Assembly (NCBI GenBank): GCA_033558025.1
Contig: JAUCEF010000014.1
Coordinates: forward strand, 1,674,001-1,738,000
Direction of reading: 5' to 3'
Origin: Phytophthora sp. 'mugwort'
Lineage: Eukaryota > Oomycota > Peronosporomycetes > Peronosporales > Peronosporaceae
Length of the DNA: 64,000 nt
Positions 10,668 through 21,800 of this stretch are shown in pieces. Below the pieces are notes generated by a model that saw nothing but the letters and a program-made list of their open reading frames with translations, ran no database searches and was not told where the DNA came from. The stretch's first letter is position 1; the number at the start of each line of letters is the position of its first letter. A program made the translations under genes and the position numbers.

Positions 10668-11351
10668 TTAGATCTTGACGACGTTGTCGTAGAGCGGCAC
10701 GTCGCCCTCCTCAGAGAAGTACTCGAGGAACTCGCGCACCTTGGCGGGCCACTCGATGCCCTTAACGAGCGTGAGACCGCGTATACGTCCGAACAGGTCC
10801 AGGTCGTCGTAGCTCAGCTCGGCGTTGACCGAGTGGCCGGAGTGGAGCATGGGCTCGAGCTCCTTAAGCAGCTGGTTAACCTGCTTGACGATCTCCGGGG
10901 ACTTGGCGATATTTTCGCTAAAGGAGCCGAAGCTCTTCTCTTTCTTGTTCTTGAAGTAGTCGCGCGACTCCTTGAGCGTGAACTCGGGCAGCGGTGCGGC
11001 GTGGAAGCGAGGCAGAAAGAGCGTCACGAGCAGCGGCATGGCTGTCTCGAACCACTTGGCAAGGTCCTCGCGGCCCGAAGCCGGCTTAAGAATGGCGCCC
11101 GAGCCGTAATGCTCGTCCACGTACTTAACGATGTCCCAGCTCTCCGGGAATGGCTTCTCGCCCACGGGCACGAAGATGGGGGTCTGCTTGGAGCCCACGA
11201 GACCGACGGGCGTGGCCTCGTCGTGGCTGGCCAGGAACAGCACATTATACTTGACCTTCTTGAGACCCAAGGCCACGCGCGCGCGGCAGCAGAATGGACA
11301 ATGGTCGTAGATGTACAGCTGCGGCTGCGCGGACACTGCGGGGGTTGACAT
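10668..11351 (-). CDS. Glutaredoxin 2 (bacterial GrxB-type, GST-like fold)
   Basis: A 227-residue thiol oxidoreductase that would use glutathione to reduce mixed disulfides, probably in the cytosol since no signal peptide is seen. The N-terminal thioredoxin-like domain holds LYIYDHCPFCCRARVALG with the CPFC active site (about residues 18-21). It continues with VGSKQTPIF (cis-Pro region) and FPESWDIVKYVDEHYG. The helical C-terminal domain carries LPRF, KSFGSF, LSYDDLDLFGRIRGLTLVKG and WPAKVREF, all close to E. coli Grx2 (215 residues). The start at 11351 puts the active site at the usual distance; an upstream in-frame ATG at 11402 would add 17 unrelated residues. Intron-free, with an uninterrupted antisense frame from high GC coding bias. 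The GrxB family is mainly bacterial, so transfer is possible but untested here. Confidence 0.92.
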   Translation of the reverse strand: MSTPAVSAQPQLYIYDHCPFCCRARVALGLKKVKYNVLFLASHDEATPVGLVGSKQTPIFVPVGEKPFPESWDIVKYVDEHYGSGAILKPASGREDLAKWFETAMPLLVTLFLPRFHAAPLPEFTLKESRDYFKNKKEKSFGSFSENIAKSPEIVKQVNQLLKELEPMLHSGHSVNAELSYDDLDLFGRIRGLTLVKGIEWPAKVREFLEYFSEEGDVPLYDNVVKI

Positions 11352-11969
11352 GGCAATGAAAACGAACACTTGGGCGCGAATTTGATCGTGATCATGGTGC
11401 ATCGGAAATTCGGATTCCGAATCGGAATTAAGCGGGGCGGATCCTTCTTCTCATCGTTTGGGATCGATACCGGTATTGAAGAGCGAACCAACCGTCCGGA
11501 CCTGGATGAGCCGGGTTTATGATCCCTAATGGTAGTTTACGTCGCTCGAAGGCGGTGTTGTCACGTGTATTATATTACTGTACAGAAATCCATACTGTAC
11601 ATGTATGCATCATTGTTATACCCTGCTGCCGCCGCTGCTCCTGCAGTTCAATTGCGAGTTGACTCAGCGTTCGCATTTGAGTTTGGATTTCCGTAGCAGG
11701 CGGGTGAGGAAAGGAAGTCGTTCGATGAGGATTTGATTGCAAACTTGGGCGTATGATGATGAAGAAGAGGACAGAAATTATACTTGTAGACTGCCGGTGC
11801 AAGTTTTCATACATAGTAGATGTGATCAGACTGCCGCTGGTGCATATACAACCATCACGCCGCTTTCTTGAATGTCAAGGGAACTTGAACTGCACAAATC
11901 GATACAATATGTGAATAATTACTTAGACAGGAATTAAACGCAAGTTCAACAGCGGCCTTCCACAGCAGC
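11352..11969. other. Divergent intergenic region (glutaredoxin / ankyrin-Fic gene)
   Basis: These 618 bp separate two divergent start codons and should hold both promoters. A near-palindrome of ATTCGGATTCCGAAT type occurs about 60-80 bp upstream of the glutaredoxin start and could be a binding site. No sequence with good fit to the oomycete Inr was found. One minus-strand frame (11575-11814) shows no family features. Confidence 0.45.
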
Positions 11970-14900
11970 ATGGAGCCCGACGCAAGTCTCGGCGCCGCCC
12001 CACACTCCACAGCGATGTGTTGGGCTGCGGCCAAAGGCAACCTAGAGCTTATGCGCCGCCTGCGCGAGGAGCACGGTGCCGACGTGAACGCTGCTGACTA
12101 CGACAAGCGGTAGAGCCTCTATAAAGTCAATTCACCGATCGGCTTGTGCATTTTAACCATTCTTTAACGACCAGGACGCCGTTGCATATCGCCGTGAGCG
12201 ACGAGCAGCTGGAGATGGTGGACTACCTGCTGCAGTGCGGAGCCAATGCCGAGGCACTGGACCGCTGGAGGCGCTCCCCCATCGACTGCGCACTCGAGAC
12301 GAAAAATGTAGCCATCTTGCGTCTGCTAGAGCGCGGGAATTACGCTGCAATCGGGCGCAGTAGCAAGCTTTCGCTGCTCGAGGACAGCATCAAGGTGCCG
12401 TCGACTGGAGAGACCGAGCGGATGAGACGGTGAGTGACAGATACAACGTGTAACGCTCGAGGGCAACCTTGAAATTGACTGACTGATCTGTGATATCACT
12501 GACGAACACAGGAGCCGGTCGAGTCCGGACGTTGCGTCCTTCTTTCGGGCCGTGCAGGAGGGTAACGCCGAGAAGGTCAAGCGCTCGTGGCTCGGGGGCC
12601 TGGAAGTCAATGTGACAGATGATCTCGGACGCACTTCGCTGCACGTTGCAGTGGAGAACGGACAGTTGGGCGTCATTGAGCTGCTGCTATCTGCCGGAGT
12701 GAACACCAATGTGGTTGACACTCAAGGACGTTCGCCGATTAGCATTGCGCTGGAGAAGCAGCAGTTCGCGATCGCGGAAATGCTACGTGCGCACCAGAAG
12801 AAAAAGCTAGTGAATCGACAGGTCAAGAGCAGCGAGGATGAGCGCAATATCGCACTAGCGTTCCAAGCGACTAAGCGAGGAGATTTGGAGACACTGAAAC
12901 AGCTAGTGCCGGCGCTTGTGCGACCAGATATGGAAGATTACGATCTCAGGACGCTGCTGCATGTAGCAAGTGCTGAGGGACATTTGCAGCTTGCCAAGTA
13001 TTTGGTGGATTGCGGAGCGAATGTGAATTTGCTTGATCGATGGGGGTCGTCTCCGTTGTCGGATGCCGTTGATTTTGCGCATAATGACTTGGCGAAGTTT
13101 CTGATCGCGCATCACGCGACGGAGAGCGGATTCCGCGCGACGGTAGCTGTCGACCACATTGACAGTGCGACTCTGACCGGAGCACTGGAATTTACGCTTC
13201 GCGTCATTACCAGAGTAAGTCGGAGCTATTGCGACCTTCACACGTACACTTGATGGTTCTGCTTACGCTATTATCCTCGTACTGCGCAGGATCCGTGGCT
13301 GATGGGCCAAGTGCACTGTCCGGTTTTGGACGATGACGACAACTGTATCCTGATCACTCACAGCATCTGGCAGAAAAACAACACTGTCCAACGACAGCGC
13401 AAATTTGGAGAGGTATTATCGCCACGAGCGTCCAAAAATCATCCTATTGACACGGCGGCGTTGTGGAGCGATGCTATTCAAAAATATCGGAAAGTGTCAT
13501 CCATGATTATGATTGATCCTGGCCAAGGCCATATCGGAAGCGTCTTCAGTGGGCAGCATCCGGAGTGGCTTGATTTACATGCGGCCCAGCAGTCTCAGTT
13601 CTTTTTACTGCCTCACGCTCGACGAGCTGGGATCCAAACCATTGTATCTGTTCCGATGATTTGCAAGATGTCGACGGTTGCAGTGCTGTCGTGGTACTCC
13701 GACCGCGCCATGTCGGAGGACCAGCACGAACTGCAGCGGATCCAGCGGGTTGTTCGATCTGTAATGATTTTGTCTACACTTCGACAAGAACTTCAGAGTG
13801 CTGCATCGTCTAATCTTGGCGTCGGACGCATTCCTCGCTTCCAGTACTGCCAGACACTAGATAATGCTATCACAGCGAATGGCGAGTTAACTGACTCGTT
13901 GATTCAGCGTGAAGACTGTGAGTGATGTTGACTCCACCCGTCTTCCTATGCTTTACTAACCGTTGAATGCTTGATGAAAATTCGCAGTATACATTTGTGA
14001 CACAATTCCACTGGCACTGGAATGGGGCTTGTTTGACATGGTGGATATGCTCGCTACTTCGATGAGCAGTGAAGATCACGCAGCTGTCGTTCCTATCTTG
14101 CGGTCGCTAGTGCTCCTGCTCCACAATGGGCTCTTTAATGAGGCGCTGCGTGAGCACGGACACGGTGAACCTCACGAACGCAGTGATCTGAAGCACGTGA
14201 TTGAGGAGAGCGACGGCAAAATCCGAACCAAGTGGGCCTTGCTGGGGCATCTGAAGTATTATTTGCAGTACCTCTACACTGTGAGTCCAACAGAGGCAGA
14301 GCTATTCACCGATGTTCAGGAACTGTCCCATAAAGTGGAGAGATATCTGAAGAATCAAGCTGCGGGTGATGATAATGCAAATGATGACAGCGTGAGCTCC
14401 AGCAACACGGACGAAATGGAGATTGATGGAGGCTCGGAGACATCAGCACCAGCCGAGCCTTCCCCTGGCCCAGACTGTGTCCTGTGCAAGTACAACGTTC
14501 CAGGTAAGTCATCGCGAATTATATTTGGCGTTCGTAGGATGCTTTAACACATATGGTTCTGAACTTTGAAGGGCATATTCATCCTGGCCGAGAACCGATC
14601 CCAGCAACACCCGCTTCGCAGAAAACGACCCCGTTCCACACGATAACATCGAAGTCACCAAGTGGTAAAACCAAGCTTTTTCTTTAACCTGGCACTATGC
14701 ATTACATGCTAACATTTCGTTTCTGGTGTAGGAGAGAAGTTATTTGGCCATGCCGAGAACCCAAAATCACCTGTGTATCGTCAGATCGATCAGGTTCGCT
14801 TGCTACTGCGTTGTTATACTAACCTGCACGCGCTCAATTGTGTTCTCCTATATGCTTTGTGTGCGTTGCGTTGCCTAGCTGTTGGAGAAACTTGCGAGTG

Positions 14901-15580
14901 AGTATGACGCATTCGAACGGAAAGCGGAGCTTGCCGATTGCCGCGACGGAGCGAAACCTGCTACGTTCACATCGAGTGACTTGTACGACGCCATCGGCTC
15001 TGCGCACGATACTCCAGTATCGCGTAGAAGCTCGTCAGCAGACAACCCGCGGAAGCAGTTGCTGGACGTCATTAACGACATCTTGCACGATACTTCGTGT
15101 GTGATCACGCGCGACCAGCTCTTTGCTCTGCACAAATGTCTTCTCCCAGCTTCGAGCGGACAGGCTGGTGTCCTTCGAACGGATTTAGCGGTCGGATACG
15201 CCTCGCCTCGGATCTATCGTGTATTCCTCCCCGCCGGAGAGATCGAAGACGCGCTGGGCAAGCTCCTTAAGACACTAAACGACGCGAGTCGCTGGGAAAA
15301 GCGCCCGCTGTTGTGTGCCTACTATGCGTTCGCCGTGCTTGTGTTCTTCATTCACCCGTTCCACGACGGCAATGGACGTTGCGCTCGACTGCTAGGCAAC
15401 TTGGTGGCCAAGAAGCTCGGGTTCCCACCGTTGCTTCGTGCTGCCGACAAGACCATGCAGGTCCCGGAATTCCTGCAGAAGGCCATCGTGACAATGGAGA
15501 TCATCCGCAACAGCCGCCGGCAGACTCGTCAGACGCGTATGCTCTCCACTCGTAGGGAGAACTCGTCCATGTGGTTCTGA
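11970..15580 (+). CDS. Ankyrin-repeat / GAF-like / Fic-domain protein
   Basis: Eight exons give 1,032 residues in a consistent frame: 11970-12109, 12175-12429, 12512-13214, 13290-13917, 13988-14503, 14572-14664, 14732-14793 and 14879-15580. Residues about 1-365 carry ankyrin repeats (TPLHIAVSDEQLEMVDYLL, TSLHVAVENGQLGVIELLL, TLLHVASAEGHLQLAKYLV). Residues about 370-560 look like a GAF domain (GIQTIVSVPMICKMSTVAVL). A helical region and a low-complexity acidic/serine stretch follow. The last exon encodes a Fic domain with the full signature HPFHDGNGRCAR (nucleotides 15353-15388, catalytic His about residue 958) and an upstream GVLRTD flap-side motif. Fic enzymes transfer AMP or related groups from nucleotides to Ser/Thr/Tyr. 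The intact motif suggests activity; the target is unknown. Introns run from 65 to 85 bp, all GT-AG. Low similarity in the middle makes the GAF call moderate. Confidence 0.88.
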
Positions 15581-15793
15581 CTGTGCAGAGTACTGTGTAT
15601 ACATACAACAAGTAGAAGGATGGAAGACAACATGGTGAAGTTGCCCATCCCCATGATACCCGACCACTTCAAGTTGTCCTGGACAACTTGTCCATATAAT
15701 AGGATGCGAGAGGCTGGCGAACGCTTTGTGAATACACCACCATACATTATGCTTCCATGCTTGAGGATGAGTCCAACGCTGCTCCCCCCATTC

Positions 15794-15809
15794 CCTCACT
15801 TCGAATTTT
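15794..15809 (+). promoter_or_regulatory. Oomycete Inr-type core promoter
   Basis: The sequence CCTCACTTCGAATTTT matches the published oomycete initiator consensus (GCTCATTYYNCAWTTT) at 13 of 16 positions by my count. It lies 69-84 bp upstream of the ATG at 15878. The T-rich tail and following CCCTCGAGAGTG are compatible with a flanking promoter region. It supports both the start of the giant gene and an oomycete host. Confidence 0.6.
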
Positions 15810-15877
15810 TCCCTCGAGAGTGAAGATCGAAGAGAAAAGAAGCTCGTTTGAAGACTGAGTGCGCGCGCGGAGCTGTT

Positions 15878-18800
15878 ATGGTTGGCGGTCGCGGCCGTGA
15901 TCGGGGCGGACGAAGCCGAGGCCGTGGTCGAGGGGGACGAGGAGATGGTGGTCGAGGCGGACGAGGGGATGGTGGTCGAGGGGGACGAGGCGATAATGCT
16001 CGAGGGGGACGAAGCGATAGTGCTCGAGGGGGACGAGGACGCGGCCGTGGATCCGAAGACCCCCTGACCAGAAGGACGAGCAGTGAGCGGGTGTGTGGGA
16101 GGACCCAGCAACTCCCGGCAGACCCGTCGAATCTCCAGTTCATCCGGTCCGTGCTCAAGAACTGTCCGAATCACAAGCTTAAGGAAACCATCGACCACTG
16201 TGAAAAGGCCTGGCTTCGGAGCTGGCAAGACGCCGGAAATCTCCCTCTTGACGCCCTCAAGATATTATTGTCGGCGCTGGCCAGACTTCCATTTTCGGCG
16301 TCGATCGCCCCACCCCCACTGCCTCAGTGCAACCAAGCGGTGTTTGCATTGTTAACGCAACTGACGGACCGAGGAGGAGGTGGCGAGGTAGCTTTGGACG
16401 GCAACGACGATACTCTCGAGAGTGTCGAGCTGGTCGAACGCGTGGTTACGGTAAGCAACAGAACTACAAGGAACACATGAGAGTATGGAGATGGCATGCT
16501 CATTAATCTTTTGTTGCTTTTTCTTACGTGGTTGTGGACCATTAGCGGCTGCTGAAATTTACGTGGGACTTGAAGCGTGACGATGTTAAAAAGACTTTAG
16601 AGGAGATGATTGAGGGGGCTGACGGCAGCCTCAGTATTCGACTCAAGGCGCATCGCCCAGTTCGCACTCGATTGGCAGCATTACTAACCGAGATGGAGAA
16701 ATCATGGTTTATCAAGGTGAAAACGCGCGAGGCAACGAAAGCTCTCCATAAGCTGGCCCAGCCCGATTGGAGGCACCCTACACTCGCGTGGTTGGCAGAT
16801 TACAAAAACTTCCAGCCAATGTTACTTCCAAAGTTGCAACTTTCTCACACAAAGGAAGGCCGAGTGTACAAAAGTAGTGACCAGTATTTCGCCACGACAG
16901 TGAAGTTATGGGTCGGCTTGACATTTATTGAAGGGAACAATGCATTGCTACCGCATTGCACAATGAAAATGGGTGAAAAGGTGTGTGACCAGCCTCTTTG
17001 GCCTGTCCCTGGCAAGGAATCATCGCTGAAGTGCTGGAACTCGCAGTGCGATCGTTATGCATCCTTCTTGTGCGTTAATAGAATGCACAAGAAAGGCTAT
17101 TGCAAATCTTGCGCGGATAAGTACCAGCAACGACTCCGGGGACCGCCAAGCTCTCATGCTTCGACGCATATCTACGACGGCTTCATTTCAAAACTGAAGT
17201 ACGATGGCACGATTTCTGTTGAGCAAGTCGCGTCGCGGCGACCTCCGCTCAAGCCTATTCACTGGCGTACGACGAAGCGACTATCCAGTCCCAACCTGAT
17301 CGGAGTTGTGCTACTTGCCAATCGCGACGCATCGCTGCGACTGAGTGATGAGGTGTATTGGGCAGAGATCATTTTCCAGGGAAAGAGTTTTGAAGAGTTT
17401 AAAGCGCGTGAGCGAGGTTGCTTGACGCTGCGCTTGCTGCAGTACCTCGATGAACCAGGAAACGCAATGTTGGCTTACAATCCCGCAGCAGGCCAAGCAG
17501 TTGCAATAATTGATTGTCAGACGTTTGTTCCAGAATTCATCCCAGTTTTGAAAGCTCTGGAGAAACAGCGTCAGATGCCTGTTCCATTTCAGAACGGTGC
17601 ACTATTAAATGTGTCGGATGAAGCTGTTGGCTTTAATACTGGTCGTGGAGGTGATGATGACGACAATGATAACGAAGTTGACATGGGTGATGAAGAAGAG
17701 GAATATGATGACAACGACGGTGATGACATTTACACTGCAATCGACGTGAGTGCGTTAACAACCCATGCTCTCATTCGAAAGGTGGTACGAATGTCATTGC
17801 TCGATCCTATCGTCGACATTCGTCGAGATAGAGCTCTTCGTCGTCGTCTTGAGCAATCGTTGCTAGCTTTGGCAAACAGTGCTACCCTTGACCCTGGCCA
17901 GCTCAAAAGCTTTGCGGAAGCCATGGTGTATCCAGTGCATTGCACGCAGGGTCCACCGGGCACAGGCAAGTCCTACTTGGGGGTTGTTGTCGTACGAGCC
18001 TTGCTTATTGTGCGAGATGTCTGGAAGCTTAAAAATCGCGAGGTTGGAGACCCACCGATACTGGTTCTTTCATACAAAAACCATGCGATCGACGAATTTT
18101 TGATGGATCTACTTCGAGCTGAACCAACACTAGGACATGTTTGTAACTCTCGGAAATATTATCACGGAGGCACGTTCAAGAAGCTCGTGCGTATTGGAGG
18201 TGGATGCAGTGAACCTGAACTGGAACAGTATCGCGAGCGTAATGCTGCTTTCTCTGATCCAATTGTACGCGAAGTCTCCAAGCGTATTGAAGGCTTCCAA
18301 GGGCTACGCGAAGTATGGCATAAGTTTCGGGACTGCTTTTCTGTGATTTTTGAAGCACAGACTATTGTCACCGGCACTACAGAATCTCTGAGCGCTGACG
18401 CGCGGAAGACTGTGCAATTGGCTGTTCCTGCTGCATCAACAGCGGTGACAACGATTTTGCAATTAACGGAAGCGTTGACAAAGGATGAGGCAGATGATAC
18501 CGAAGAAACAAAGCAGGCAATAGGGGACGAAGGTGACTCTGGTGTTGGCATGGATGGGGTCACTGACGTGACACCTCAAAGCTCGAATGTTTCTTCTCTC
18601 AAAGCCGTGGATACAATTCTGAAGAGGATGCCGATGCTGACAAACACGGATATTGCAGCATTGTATGATGGCATCAAGCACTACGACCCTGAAATTGACC
18701 CACAAGAAGTGTTGTACCAGTGGATATCCGGATTTCGCCCCCTGCCTGCCTGCGCATACGCCCCGGAACCTTGCGCACATGTTTGCCTCGAAGGGAGCGA

Positions 18801-21800
18801 TTTCTGCCAAGAGCATTCCTGCAAATTATGCTTGGATGCCCCGATAGTGTTGTTCACAAGCGGTTGTATTGCGAGAGACACTTATGCTCTGGCGAGAAGT
18901 GCAAAAGTGCTAGGGTCCATGAGAAGCAGATCTATTGCGCGGACCACGCATGTTGTGTGTGTTTGGCTCAAGGTGAGCCTGCAGGCATCGCGCTGGATGA
19001 ACCCCCTCGGAATTCGTGTGAACGCCACCCTCTCTGCTGGGGGCTAGATGGAATGTGTTCCGAGGTTGCAGAGACCAATACATCATACTGCAAGACACAC
19101 ACGGAACACTTATATTGCAAATGGGTGTCGAGACAAGGTGTTTCTTGTCGTGAAATTGCTACTACTGGAGAGTATTGTGTGGCTCATCATAGCGAGATTG
19201 AGGCCTTGCCAGCTCTTAATACAGGTTCAGGTTCTGGAAAGTGCCAAGCACTAACAAAAAAAGGAAAACCGTGTCGTGGAACCCCAGTGACTGGCTTGAA
19301 TTTCTGCATAGATCACTTGGGTCGTAATAATCTGCCCGGAGCGCCCAAACTTGCTCAAATGATGCTGCCTGCGCCTGAAATCGAAGAGAAGACCGCTGAA
19401 TTGTCCAAAGAGGACGCTACGACCGATCATGAAGGACAAGGCGCAGCGTACGAATCAAATGAATTGGATGATGGAGAGACCAAAGAAATCGATTCAACTG
19501 ACGACAAGTCGCAGGAAGGAGAAAGTGAGAGTAAAGATAATGAGTCGTGGAGCTCAGGCAGTGTTGTCGAAGTCGACGTGGATGGTGAGATGTACGACAA
19601 CGAGGACGAAGTCGAAGAATCAGAACACCTTCAGCATCTTCGAGAAGTTTATGAGGTTGAAGATGATGATTTCGAAGATGCTCTTGAAGTTATTGAAGAA
19701 TCCGACGAAGAAGACGTTTCTTCTTGGATGGACTCGGAGCGAAAGCTGGTGAAACCTCATCTGTGGCGTTGGGATATGCCCCTGGGAGAACGCTGGAGTG
19801 CATTATTTTCTGTTCTGGACCTATGGAGTGCTCTTAGTTCGCAATTGCAGCAAGCATTCACTCACGCAATTGAAGACTTGAAAATTGAACTCCAACATGA
19901 AATTTTACGGGCTAATGCTCGGGTGTACGAAGGTAAAGCTGTCATTGGCGGAACGATCACAGGTTGCGTGTCCCGCCTTGAGGCTATCCGAACGACTAAC
20001 CCGTTTGCGATCTTGGTCGAGGAGGCATCAGAAGTCATGGAGCCACTTTTGTTCTCATGCTTTAGCTCATCCACGCGAAAGTTGGAGATGATTGGCGACC
20101 ATATGCAGCTTCAGCCATCGGTTATGGGTAGGATCGACTTCGAACGAGTGAACAAGATTAATATTTCGATGTTTGAGAGATTGATTAGCGCTCCGCAGGG
20201 AAATGAAGTTCCATCGTCGGTCCTGTCAATTCAGCGCCGTATGCGCAAGAATATTTGCGATCTCACTCGAAACTTTTACGACAAGATCACAAAGATTGAA
20301 GACCACGAAGTTTGCAGTACAAAAGTCATTGGCAGCGCAAGTAAGCACAAAGGGAAAGCTTACTTAGTTGGTGCTTGCGAGGGAGGCGGTCGCGAGGTCC
20401 CCGGGATATCGCCTCATATTTTCTTCTGGACGCACACTGGTGCACAGCAACGAGCGTCGGTCGGTCTATCTCGCGTGAATAATCAGGAGGCGAACATGAC
20501 GTGCAGACTGGTAAAGTACTTGGTAAACTGTGGTGTTCCGCCTAAATCTATCGCTGTACTGACGCCTTACAAGGGCCAGCTCATGCTCTTGCGGAAGATA
20601 TTAATGCTCACACACAAGCTCGTAACGATGACGAAAGGCCCTGACGCTCCTCGCCCGACTCCATCGTGCATGCTATCTACAGTGGACCGTTTTCAAGGCG
20701 ATGAAGCTGATATCGTCATTATTTCTCTGGTCATTGATGGCAAGTCACGTACACCATTTGTCAAGTTGCAGAATCGGATGATTGTGTTGTTAAGTCGTGC
20801 ACGTTTGGGGATGTACATCATCGGAAATATGGATTATTTTGGCGAGACAGCACACTGGCAGAAAACACTGGACCTTCTCAAGAAGGGGGCGGAATGTGAC
20901 AATGCTGGAGCTACTGACTGCAAAACGTACCATGGTACGCGCATAGGTCCTGCACTCCCGATCTGTTGCCCCGAGCATCGAACGTCCGTCACAGTTGCAA
21001 AGGAGGAGCGCGAATTGACACTTGGCTTTTGCTCAACTGTGTGTTCAACCAATCTCCCGTGTTCTCACGAATGCGGCATAAAGTGTCACTGGCCTCATGT
21101 GGATAAGCACAACAACAATTGCAGCGTCGAGATCGAGTCGCCATGCAGTCGCCACCCGCGCGTATTGAAGTGTTCGGAGTTAACTACTCCTACGGGTGAA
21201 CGTTCCATTGATGCGGCATTAAGGAAGTACCAATGTGATGCTCGCGTACAAGTTACTCTGCCTTGTGGTCACAACCGAAAAATGAAGTGCCATGTTTACA
21301 GAGATATCGAGGAAGAACGCGCTGCATGGCCTATATGCACCAAGGAAGCTGTCACGCCTTTCGTCTACATGGAATGCAAGCACATATTAAGGTGCAGTTG
21401 CAACGAATTTGATCGATACATGAAGGGATTCGCACCACCATGCGCTGAAGTGGTAGAATTTACCCCACCCTGCCAACACACAATATCGTTATCGTGTCAT
21501 GAACGTCAGGACTACGCCACCCAGTTACGCCCATTTGTCTGCAAGGAGCAGGTTCAGATGCCACTGCCCAGATGCGGACACGAGACAATTGTGTCGTGCC
21601 CAACCGCAGAAACGCTGAGACACTGGAGAGGGGATTCATGTTCGGTAATTGGACTTGTTCTAGAAGGTGACGCGTATGGCCCGAAGGACTACTTCTGCAA
21701 GCAAATGGTGACATTTATGCGTGCTTGTGGCCACAAGGAGACAGTCAAGTGTGAAAGAGCTTTCGAGCTAGCAATGACACCATCCCGATGTTGGGAAGCC

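Noticed and set aside
10503..11348. 281-codon plus-strand frame opposite the glutaredoxin gene
   Set aside because: It is the exact antisense of a well supported GrxB gene; absence of stops follows from GC-rich codon use. No family features.
11575..11814. Small minus-strand gene in the divergent promoter region
   Set aside because: No motif, low-complexity text, and it would overlap the likely promoters.
15392..16228. 278-codon minus-strand frame with Ser/Pro repeats
   Set aside because: Antisense of the Fic exon and the RGG minisatellite; the repeat looks protein-like in every frame.
18720..19047. Programmed ribosomal frameshift in the giant gene
   Set aside because: No typical slippery heptamer followed by a stem was recognised; a one-base loss in a C run is simpler.
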